This document shows positions 44,330-51,626 of a DNA stretch of 64,000 nt, in pieces; the first letter of the stretch is position 1; each line of letters begins with the position of its first letter. This DNA is from Haloterrigena sp. KLK7 (lineage in GTDB: Archaea; Halobacteriota; Halobacteria; Halobacteriales; Natrialbaceae), in NCBI RefSeq assembly GCF_037914945.1, contig NZ_CP149787.1:1302001-1366000 (forward strand), given 5' to 3'. The position numbers were made by a program, and so were the translations under genes. Below the pieces are notes generated by a model, which did no database searches, had not been told where the DNA came from, and saw nothing but the letters and a program-made list of their open reading frames with translations.

Positions 44330-46099
44330 TCAGTCGTCGGACGGAGCCGCGGCCTCCTCACCGGCGGCGGCCGCCGCGGACTCGCTCTCGGCGAAGGGGT
44401 ACCAGGACTGCTTGGCGTCGTCCATGTACGGGGCCTCGAAGTCCGTCTCCTCGGGTTCGCAGAACTCGACGAGCTGTTCCTCGGCCGTGGCCTCGACCCA
44501 CTCGCGGAACGTCTGTCCGTCCTCGCGGTGGGCCGCGTAGGCCTCGAGCAGGTTGCGGATCGCGCCGGGAGCCTCGTCGGCCGGGACGCGCTGCTGGACC
44601 CAGTCGATGAAGGAGGGGTCCTCGCCGACGCCGCCGCCGACGCCGATGTCGAAGGCCTCGACCATCTCGCCGTTCTTGCGTGCGCGCATTCCCTGCAGAC
44701 CGATGTCGGCGGTCATCGCCTGACCGCAGTCGGCCGTACAGCCGGAGTAGTGCATCTTGATCTTCCCGACGTCGTCCGGCAGATCGACGTTCTTATTGAA
44801 CCAGCGCAGCATGCGGGCCATCCGTCCCTTCGTCTCGGTCAGCGCGATCGAGCAGAACTCGGTGCCGGTACAGGCCATCGCGCCGCGCTCGAACGGGCTG
44901 GGTTCGGCGGGGTACTCCTCGAGGATCGGTTCGGCGAGCAGGGCGTCCAGATCCTCGTCGGCGACGTCGACGATGACGGGGTTCTGGCGGCGGGTCAGGC
45001 GGACCTCGCCGGAGCCGTACTCGTCGGCCAGATCGGCGATTTCGATCGCGTCCTCGGCGGGCAGACGGCCCACGGGAACGCTCAGGCCGACGTAGTTCCG
45101 CCCGTCCTTCTGGTCGCCGACGCCGACGTGGTCGTGCTGGCCGTCCTCGACGGGGCGGCCGGCGTTGTAGGTGTACTCCTCGCGGAAGTCCTCGCCCGCG
45201 CGGTGCATCTCGAAGTCCACGTACTCCTCCTGGAGCGTCTCGCGGATCTTCTCCATGCCCCAGTCCTCGGCGAAGAACCGGGCGCGGTTCTTCGAGCGGT
45301 TCTGGCGGTTGCCGTAGTCGTGGTAGAGCTCGACGAAGCCGCGGCCGACCTCGTAGGCGTTCTCGGGCCGAACGAAGACGTCCAGCGGCGTCGCGGCGCG
45401 GGGCTGGCGACCGCCGAGCCCACCGCCGATGCACACGTTGAACCCGCGAACCTCTTCGCCGTCGATCTCCTTGGTCGCCGGCTCGAATCCGATATCGTTG
45501 AGCGAGTCCTGGGCGCAGCCGACCGTACAGCCCGACGCGCTGATGTTGAACTTCCGGGGCATGTTCGCGAGCGCGTCGTCCTTGCGGAGGTCCTCCTCGA
45601 AGCGCTCGAGCAGGGGCCCGGCCTCGACGAACTCCTCGGCCTTGCCGTGGAGCGGACAGCCGGAGATGTTGCGCATCGTGTCGCCGCCCGCCGAGCGGGA
45701 GTGAACGCCGACGGCCTCGAGTTTCTCCCAGATCTCGGGGATGTCCTCGAGTTTGAGCCAGTGGAGCTGGACCGACTGACGGGTGGTGAGATCGATCCAG
45801 CCGTTGCCGAACTCGGGGTTCGCGACGGGACCCTTCGCGTACTCCTTCGCGACTTCGCCGATGCGGCGCAGCTGCTCCGGCTCTAAGATGCCGCTGGCGT
45901 TGGTCAGCCGCATCATGAAGTACTCCTCCTGGCCGGAGCGCTGCTGGAACACGCCCCAGAACTTGAACCGGGTGGTCCACTTGTCGACCTCGTCGTCCGG
46001 GATGGCCTCGAAGCCGCCGTTCTCGGCGAACCGCTCGATGTGTTCCCGCACTTCGTCGCCGTAGCAGTCCTCCTTCTGTTCTTCTTTCTTATGCGCCAT
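44330..46099 (-). CDS. nasD: Ferredoxin-nitrite reductase (assimilatory)
   Basis: 589 residues, two nitrite/sulfite reductase repeats. Siroheme/4Fe-4S cysteines are in ACTGTEFCSIALTETKGR (C-x5-C) and YSGCTADCGQAMTADIG (C-x3-C). It reduces nitrite to ammonium with six electrons from ferredoxin. The neighbouring nitrate reductase and NarK make this the assimilatory enzyme (nirA, called nasD in Haloferax) rather than a sulfite reductase. The start at 46099 (MAHKKEEQKEDCYGDEV) is chosen for the common N-terminus. It has its own promoter with a dyad and a shared nitrate-gene box. Confidence 0.93.
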   Translation of the reverse strand: MAHKKEEQKEDCYGDEVREHIERFAENGGFEAIPDDEVDKWTTRFKFWGVFQQRSGQEEYFMMRLTNASGILEPEQLRRIGEVAKEYAKGPVANPEFGNGWIDLTTRQSVQLHWLKLEDIPEIWEKLEAVGVHSRSAGGDTMRNISGCPLHGKAEEFVEAGPLLERFEEDLRKDDALANMPRKFNISASGCTVGCAQDSLNDIGFEPATKEIDGEEVRGFNVCIGGGLGGRQPRAATPLDVFVRPENAYEVGRGFVELYHDYGNRQNRSKNRARFFAEDWGMEKIRETLQEEYVDFEMHRAGEDFREEYTYNAGRPVEDGQHDHVGVGDQKDGRNYVGLSVPVGRLPAEDAIEIADLADEYGSGEVRLTRRQNPVIVDVADEDLDALLAEPILEEYPAEPSPFERGAMACTGTEFCSIALTETKGRMARMLRWFNKNVDLPDDVGKIKMHYSGCTADCGQAMTADIGLQGMRARKNGEMVEAFDIGVGGGVGEDPSFIDWVQQRVPADEAPGAIRNLLEAYAAHREDGQTFREWVEATAEEQLVEFCEPEETDFEAPYMDDAKQSWYPFAESESAAAAAGEEAAAPSDD

Positions 46100-46154
46100 T
46101 GTCGACCACCTCGATCGAACGATCGGACCCGCAGTCGCGAATTTCCACTCCAAA

Positions 46155-46183
46155 CATGACGTAATTCACGTTTTTACGTCATG
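46155..46183. promoter_or_regulatory. Dyad operator over the nasD transcription start
   Basis: CATGACGTAA (46155-46164) and TTACGTCATG (46174-46183) are perfect 10-bp arms, 9 bases apart. The predicted start of transcription (27 bp after the TATA centre, near 46169) falls inside. That is the position of a repressor site. No match to a known haloarchaeal regulator is claimed. Confidence 0.65.
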
Positions 46184-46192
46184 GCTCTAAAC

Positions 46193-46199
46193 CATATAA
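46193..46199 (-). promoter_or_regulatory. TATA box of nasD
   Basis: Minus strand TTATATG, 3 bases downstream of the nas box. Confidence 0.6.
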
Positions 46200-46201
46200 C
46201 A

Positions 46202-46216
46202 GTAATCGTTTACAAA
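46202..46216 (-). promoter_or_regulatory. Nas box, nasD copy
   Basis: Minus strand TTTGTAAACGATTAC; 15 bases identical to 50245-50259 in front of nasA. It contains the dyad GTAA-acga-TTAC on the minus strand and is adjacent to the TATA box. A likely activator site for nitrate/nitrite genes. Confidence 0.7.
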
Positions 46217-46548
46217 TGGGTATTTTTCTACCCCATCCAGCGTCGAACGTATCATCTCCAATCGGATATGATGTATATTAGGACGTATATTCGACTCGAG
46301 CGACGTGGCAATTGATCGATTCGAAACGGTGAGATCGGCTCGCAACCGGTAGAGAAGCTGCCAGCGAGATTCGATGGCGCACAACTGCACCTTCCGTCGC
46401 GCTCGAGACGCGGTCGCGAGTCGTCGGGTGCGGACGATGGAGCGGTCGCGCGGACTGCCCCACGTCGAGCGGGAGATCGATCGTCCACTTCGATATCGAA
46501 ATCCGAAACGTTCGGTCGCCGCTCGACTCGCGATCGAAACGGGGGCGA

Positions 46549-47907
46549 TCAGTCGTCGGCGGGCGTCGAGGAGTCGGCCGGAGCCGGCGTCGGCCGGGCT
46601 CGGTAGAGTCCGCTCGAGAGGCCGATCGAAACGACCCCGAGGACGAGGAAGACGACGAATCCGGTCGCGTATCCCGCCGTTCCCTGCAGGTCGACGAAGA
46701 GGCCGAGGATCGGCGGAACGGCGAATCCGCCGAAGGCGCCGATACCACCGACCAGACCGGAGGCACCGCCGACGGCGTCGGGGACGTATTTCGGCACCAG
46801 CTGGAAGACGGCCGCGCTGGCGACGCCCATGCCGGCGCCGAGCAGGACCGTCGCGGCGACGGCGAGGGCGAACTCGCGGGTGACGACGAGCACCAGCGTG
46901 GCGAGCGCGATCGCGCCGAAACTGGCGATCGCGGTCGGTTCGCCGCCGAACCGATCGCTGACGAACCCGCCCGGGACGCGGATCACCGCCGCGAGCAGCG
47001 TGAAGGCGACCGCCGTGAGCGCGCCGGCGGTCCGCACGTCGACGCCGTGGACGGCCTGCCAGTACGACGGGAGCCAGGTCGTCAGCGCGAGGAAGCCGCC
47101 GAAGGACGTGAAGAACAGCGCGACGAGGACCCACGTCCGCGGGATGCTCGCGGCGCCCCGGATGGAGGCCATCGCGTCGCCGCCGGGGAACAGCTCCTGC
47201 CCGCAGGCCTCGGCGCGCCGCCGAGCCTCGCGCTCGTCGACCCCTCGCTCGACGAACTGGAAGTAGGGGGCGTCGACCGCGTAGTACGCGTAGGCGACGG
47301 TTCCGACGATCAGGAACGCGAACCACGCGAGGTACGCGCCCGTCAGGCCGAGCGCGGCCAGCGCGACGGGGAGGGCGAGCGTGAACAGCCCCGGCGACGT
47401 GTTGCCGAGGCCGCCGAAGACCGCGAGCACCGTCCCCTGTTTCTCCGAGGGGTACCAGTAGGACGTCTGGGTGGTCCCGACGGAGAACGTCGCGATGCCA
47501 CAGCCCGACAGCGCCCCGAAGAAGAACACGAGCGGGTAGTGAGCCATCGTGAGCCCGTCCGGATAGGACGTCAACAGGAGCACGGACAGACCGCCCATGC
47601 CGACGATCGACAGGCCGAGCAGGACCAGAAACGGCTTCTTCGCGCCGACGTCCTCGACCCACGCCCCGAAGGGGATCCGGAGCAAGGAGCCGGTCAGCTG
47701 GGGCGCGGCGACGAGCAGCCCGAGCAAGAGCCCGGAGAGCCCCATCGCGCCCTCGAACTCCGAGGCGACCGGGCCGTAGCAGACGACGCCGGCGAAGCCC
47801 ACGAAGAACCCGAGGGTAGCCGAGGCGACGCCCCGTCGCGGCGTCCCCCGGACGGCGGGCGCAGGCCCGTCGCTCGAGTCGACCGGCTCCGGCGGTCGCT
47901 CACGCAT
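46549..47907 (-). CDS. narK: NarK-type nitrate/nitrite transporter (MFS)
   Basis: 452 residues, 12 spans. The nitrate signature is FGGLGNTSPGLFTLALP and the second GMGVASAAVFQLVPKYVP, AVGGASGLVGGIGAFGGF, which are typical for NarK/NasA transporters. A cytosolic loop (about 215-245) separates two halves. It imports nitrate for the adjacent reductase. It starts 30 bp after the nasA stop, so the two are probably co-transcribed. In Haloferax mediterranei the equivalent gene is nasB. Confidence 0.9.
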   Translation of the reverse strand: MRERPPEPVDSSDGPAPAVRGTPRRGVASATLGFFVGFAGVVCYGPVASEFEGAMGLSGLLLGLLVAAPQLTGSLLRIPFGAWVEDVGAKKPFLVLLGLSIVGMGGLSVLLLTSYPDGLTMAHYPLVFFFGALSGCGIATFSVGTTQTSYWYPSEKQGTVLAVFGGLGNTSPGLFTLALPVALAALGLTGAYLAWFAFLIVGTVAYAYYAVDAPYFQFVERGVDEREARRRAEACGQELFPGGDAMASIRGAASIPRTWVLVALFFTSFGGFLALTTWLPSYWQAVHGVDVRTAGALTAVAFTLLAAVIRVPGGFVSDRFGGEPTAIASFGAIALATLVLVVTREFALAVAATVLLGAGMGVASAAVFQLVPKYVPDAVGGASGLVGGIGAFGGFAVPPILGLFVDLQGTAGYATGFVVFLVLGVVSIGLSSGLYRARPTPAPADSSTPADD

Positions 47908-47937
47908 CGGTCGAACACCCGAAACCGACCGCCATCG

Positions 47938-50118
47938 TCAGGCACTCGCTTCCGCGACCGCTCTGGCCTCGCGCTCGCGGGGCGCCTCGAGGCGGACCGC
48001 GCACTGTTTGAAGTTTGGCTCTTTCGAACGCGGGTCGACCTCCGAGAGCGTGAGTTCGTTGACTTCGGGCTGATGGATCGGGAGCCAGACCACGCCGTCG
48101 GGGATCGCCTCGTCGCGCTCGACGCGGACGGTGATCGAGCCCCGGCGGGAGACGACGTGGGCGTACTCGGCGGGGTCGTCCTCGTCGTCGGACTCGCCGG
48201 GCCGGGACTCGAGTTCGTCGACTAGCGCGGCGGCCGTCGCGGGGCTGACCCTCGCGACGGGATCGTCGTCGCGCGCGCGGACACCGGAGTTGTACGCGTC
48301 GGGACGCCGAGCCGTCGTCAGGGTGAGGGGGTACTCCTCGTCGGTCGACTCCGGCAGCGGCCGGGCCTCGCCCGTCGAGAACTGCGCGCGGCCGGTGGGA
48401 GTCGGGAACGACCACGACTCCTCGCGCTCGGCCGCTGCGTCGTCGTCGGCCTCGGTCTCAGTTTCGTCGCCGCTCCGGTCGTCGCCGGCCGGCCCCTCGT
48501 AGTAGCGGTAGCCGGCCGAGACGTCCGGCTCCGGCGCGGGCCAGCGGACCGCCACTTCGTCCTCGAGGCGGTCGTAGCTGATCCCCGAGAGGTCGGCGGG
48601 GGTCCCCTCGGTCAGCGCCGCCAGTTCGTCGAAGACCGCTTCGGGCTCGAGATCCTCGTCGAAGAGGTCGGGAACGAGTCGATCGGCGAGGTCGCCGATC
48701 AGTTCGAGGTCGGTCTTGACGCCCGACGGCGTCTCCGTCGCGGCGCGCACGCGCGAGACGGTTCGTTCCATGTTGGTCGTCGTTCCCTCGGACTCGCCCC
48801 ACGTCGCGGCGGGGAACACGACGTCGGCGAGTTCGACCGTCTCGCTGTGGAAGGCGTCCTGGACGACGAGGAAGGCGTCCTCGAGTCGCTCGCGGACGCG
48901 GTTGGCGTCGGGCATGCCGGCGACCGGATTGGTCGCGACGGCGTAGACGGCCTCGACGTCGTCGCCGATCTCGTCGACGATGCCGACCGGGCCGGGGCCG
49001 GGATCGTCCGGCAGCCGCGACCGGGGAACGTCCCACGTCTCGGCGACCTCGCGGCGGTGGTCGGGATCGGTGAAGGGCCGGTGGCCGGGCCAGGACCCCT
49101 TCGAGGAGCAGACGCGGGTCCCCATCGAGTTGGCCTGGCCGGTCAGCGAGAACGGACCGGAGCCGGGCCGGAGGTTCCCCGTCGCCAGACAGAGATCGAT
49201 CAGGGCGCCCGACGCTGCCGTCCCGTTGACGCTCTGGTTGATCCCCATCCCCCAGTAACAGAGGGTCGGATCCTCGAGCGCCGCGGCGATTCGGTCGACG
49301 TCCTCGAGGGAGACGCCGGCGGCCTCGGCGGCCGCGGCGGCGTCGGGCAGGTCCTCGCGGAGGGCGTCGAAGCCGTCGGTCGCCTCGGCGACGAACGCCT
49401 CGTCGACGCGGTCGGTCTCGACGACGCGCGCGAGGATCGCGCGAGCGAGGTCGAGGTCGCCGCCGGGCGAGACGGGGACGTGGCGGTCGGCGACCTCGGC
49501 GGTCTCGCTCTCGATCGGATCGACGACGATCAGTTCGGAGTCGTCGTCGTCGGCCGACTGGTTGATCCACCGGAACATGACCGGGTGGGCCGCGGCCGGG
49601 TTCGCCCCCCAGACGAGGTGGGTCTCGGCCTCGGGGATGTCGTCGTAGGTCGGCGGCGGCGCGTCGCTGCCGAACGCGTCGTAGTAGGCCGTGACGGCCG
49701 AGGCCATACACAGCGTCGTGTTGGCGTCGTAGTACGGGGTTCCGAAGCCGCCGCGGGCGAGCTTACCCAGCGCGTAGGCGGCCTCGTTGGTCTGCTGGCC
49801 GCTGCCCAGCACCGCGACTCCCTCGCCGCCCGAACCGCTCTCGAGGGCCGCGTCGAGCCCTTCGGCGGCGCGCTCGAGGGCGGTCTCCCAGGTCGTCGGC
49901 ACCAGTTCGCCGTTCCGGCGGACGAGCGGGCGAGTCAGCCAGTCGGCGTCGGGATCGACGGACTCGCTGATCCCGCGCTGGCAGGCCAGTCCGTTGTTGA
50001 CCGGATGGGCGGCGTCGCCGCGGACGACGTCGAGACCGTATCCCTGTTCGACGGGACGGTGGACGTGACCACAGCCGACCGCACACCGCATACACGTCGT
50101 CGGTACGAGCTCCGTCAC
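47938..50118 (-). CDS. nasA: Assimilatory nitrate reductase
   Basis: About 726 residues, molybdopterin oxidoreductase. N-terminal 4Fe-4S ligands CMRCAVGC (C9, C12, C16) and a fourth in LACQRG. Molybdopterin blocks include GSGQQTNEAAYALGKL, TTLCMASAVTAYYDAF, WGANPAAAHPVMFRW and GMGINQSVNGT. Ferredoxin is the likely electron donor. An Asp/Glu-rich insert sits about 100 residues from the end, before EEYPLTLTTARRPDAYNSG. Start: the second GTG (50118) has GGAGG 8 bases before it; the first GTG (50127) is only 2 bases from that site. Confidence 0.92.
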   Translation of the reverse strand: MTELVPTTCMRCAVGCGHVHRPVEQGYGLDVVRGDAAHPVNNGLACQRGISESVDPDADWLTRPLVRRNGELVPTTWETALERAAEGLDAALESGSGGEGVAVLGSGQQTNEAAYALGKLARGGFGTPYYDANTTLCMASAVTAYYDAFGSDAPPPTYDDIPEAETHLVWGANPAAAHPVMFRWINQSADDDDSELIVVDPIESETAEVADRHVPVSPGGDLDLARAILARVVETDRVDEAFVAEATDGFDALREDLPDAAAAAEAAGVSLEDVDRIAAALEDPTLCYWGMGINQSVNGTAASGALIDLCLATGNLRPGSGPFSLTGQANSMGTRVCSSKGSWPGHRPFTDPDHRREVAETWDVPRSRLPDDPGPGPVGIVDEIGDDVEAVYAVATNPVAGMPDANRVRERLEDAFLVVQDAFHSETVELADVVFPAATWGESEGTTTNMERTVSRVRAATETPSGVKTDLELIGDLADRLVPDLFDEDLEPEAVFDELAALTEGTPADLSGISYDRLEDEVAVRWPAPEPDVSAGYRYYEGPAGDDRSGDETETEADDDAAAEREESWSFPTPTGRAQFSTGEARPLPESTDEEYPLTLTTARRPDAYNSGVRARDDDPVARVSPATAAALVDELESRPGESDDEDDPAEYAHVVSRRGSITVRVERDEAIPDGVVWLPIHQPEVNELTLSEVDPRSKEPNFKQCAVRLEAPREREARAVAEASA

Positions 50119-50153
50119 GCCGTCCACCTCCGCCCCGATCCGCGACGACCGGC

Positions 50154-50172
50154 GTGTGATTTACAATCACAC
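50154..50172. promoter_or_regulatory. 19-bp dyad in the nasA leader
   Basis: GTGTGATT-TAC-AATCACAC, perfect 8-bp arms. It lies 36 bases before the preferred GTG start and about 40 bases after the predicted transcription start, so it may be an operator or an mRNA hairpin in the leader. Confidence 0.55.
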
Positions 50173-50235
50173 TCTGCAGCAGGAGTTTGGCCCAATATCA
50201 TACACTCATTCACAGTAATAGAGAACGTATGGGAC

Positions 50236-50242
50236 TACTAAA
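50236..50242 (-). promoter_or_regulatory. TATA-like box of nasA
   Basis: Minus strand TTTAGTA, at the same spacing from the nas box as in the nasD promoter. Confidence 0.4.
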
Positions 50243-50244
50243 CG

Positions 50245-50259
50245 GTAATCGTTTACAAA
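50245..50259 (-). promoter_or_regulatory. Nas box, nasA copy
   Basis: Same 15 bases TTTGTAAACGATTAC as at 46202-46216, with the same orientation and spacing to the TATA-like box. The nasA leader would be about 90 bases. Confidence 0.7.
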
Positions 50260-50506
50260 CCGTGACTATCTGGGCAATAACGGAGACTATCCATCAATCT
50301 ACGGACGGATAGAAAGAATATAAGGACCTGAAATCAGCGGACGAGGCGAGCGATCGGACGGCCGTCCACGAATCGACGGGCCATATGATGGGAACTAATG
50401 GCATACGGACGCGGAAGTCCGGTCGGGAGTGCGCGAGCGCAGTCGCTCTCGAGCGGACCGATCGCACGAAAAACCGACCGCGTCGGGAGAATCTCCGACC
50501 GAACGG

Positions 50507-51484
50507 TCACTCCCGTCCGACCCACTTCAGGATGAAGAGGGTCCCCTCGAACAGCAGGATCATCGTGACCGCCACGAGGATGGGCGCCATCATGGTCGGG
50601 TCCATCGTGAACATGAATGAGAGGCCCGCGAAGCCCGCCCAGAAGTAGAGTCGCTTCTGGGCCAGCCAGCGGCGGGTCGTCACGCCCATCATGATCGCGA
50701 GCATGATGAAGAGCGGAATCTGGAAGACGATCGCGAGGAAGCCGGTCAGCGTGATGATCAGATCGAACGTCTCACCGAGCGCGTACGCGATATCGGCGCT
50801 GCCCTCCGCGTAGTAGGTGAAGTACTGGAAGAGGACGGGGAGGACGAGTACGTACGAGAACAGCATGCCCAGCGCGGCGAGAACGACGCTCAGCGGGACG
50901 GACGCGAGGTAGTACTTGCGCTCGTGGGGGTACAGCCCCGGCTTCATGAACTTGTAACACTCGTAGACGAACGTCGGGAGTGCCACCATGATACCCAGCA
51001 GCGCCGAGAGCTTGACCCGGGTCATCCACAGCTCGAGCGGATGGTAGATATGCGGCGGCGGCACTTCCTCGGCCTGGGCCGGGAAGACGTCGAGCCAGAT
51101 GAACTCGAGTGCCTCCGACGCTCCCAGCAGCCCGATCGCCGTCCCGGTCGCCCCGAACAGGAGGACGACCGCGAACCGGAGCACCATCTCCTCGATGTGG
51201 TCGGCGAGGGGCATCTCCTCGTCGTCAGGCGGCGTCGAGATACCGCCGATATCGTCGTCGGGATCGGGGTAGTCGGCCCCGCCGTGGTCGGTGTGATCGC
51301 CGACGACGCCCTCGCCGTCGGTCTCGATCGGCCGGTCGTCGGGATCGGACTCGTCTCCACCGTCGGTCGCGACGGGCGGAGCGTCGTCGCTCCCGTCGTC
51401 GTCGATCGGTGGTCCCTCACCGGGCGACTCCTGTGGCTCTGTGGAACCCTCGACGTCCCCACGGTCCGCCGGCTCGTCCGACAT
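50507..51484 (-). CDS. tatC: Twin-arginine translocase TatC
   Basis: 325 residues. An acidic N-terminal extension of about 88 residues (haloarchaeal feature) is followed by six spans. TatC core motifs are DHIEEMVLRFAVVLLFG, ALPTFVYECYKFMKPGLYPHE and GLSFMFTMDP. It recognises twin-arginine signals. It probably corresponds to TatCo of Haloferax. It is divergent from the second tatC over a 142-bp promoter region. Confidence 0.92.
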   Translation of the reverse strand: MSDEPADRGDVEGSTEPQESPGEGPPIDDDGSDDAPPVATDGGDESDPDDRPIETDGEGVVGDHTDHGGADYPDPDDDIGGISTPPDDEEMPLADHIEEMVLRFAVVLLFGATGTAIGLLGASEALEFIWLDVFPAQAEEVPPPHIYHPLELWMTRVKLSALLGIMVALPTFVYECYKFMKPGLYPHERKYYLASVPLSVVLAALGMLFSYVLVLPVLFQYFTYYAEGSADIAYALGETFDLIITLTGFLAIVFQIPLFIMLAIMMGVTTRRWLAQKRLYFWAGFAGLSFMFTMDPTMMAPILVAVTMILLFEGTLFILKWVGRE

Positions 51485-51626
51485 CTATAGGAGTATGAAG
51501 GGGCCCCGGTTATAGGCCTTTTTCTTACGGACATCGTGCGAGAGTGACAAGGTCTGGAATCGGTCCGCATCGGGCCCCAGCACTCGAAAGGTTGATAACT
51601 GGATGTCAGTTAGCCACAGACGATAA

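Larger units (their letters stand above)
46100..46548. other. Promoter region of nasD and 3' flank of narK
   Basis: It contains the palindrome 46155-46183, TATA (46193-46199) and the nas box 46202-46216 in the first 120 bp. The rest (46217-46548) is less GC-rich near 46220-46310, with no supported ORF. Confidence 0.5.
50128..50506. other. Promoter region of nasA and 3' flank of tatC
   Basis: The first 130 bp hold a 19-bp dyad and the nas box. From 50260 to 50506 there is an AT-rich GAAAGAATATAAGG (about 50310) and GC-rich sequence without supported ORFs. Confidence 0.5.

Noticed and set aside
44330-46099. Sulfite reductase instead of nitrite reductase
   Set aside because: Motifs alone do not separate the two, but nitrate reductase and NarK genes next to it favour nitrite.
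47047-48225. 392-codon frame antisense to narK and nasA
   Set aside because: No family character, and the opposite strand has real genes.
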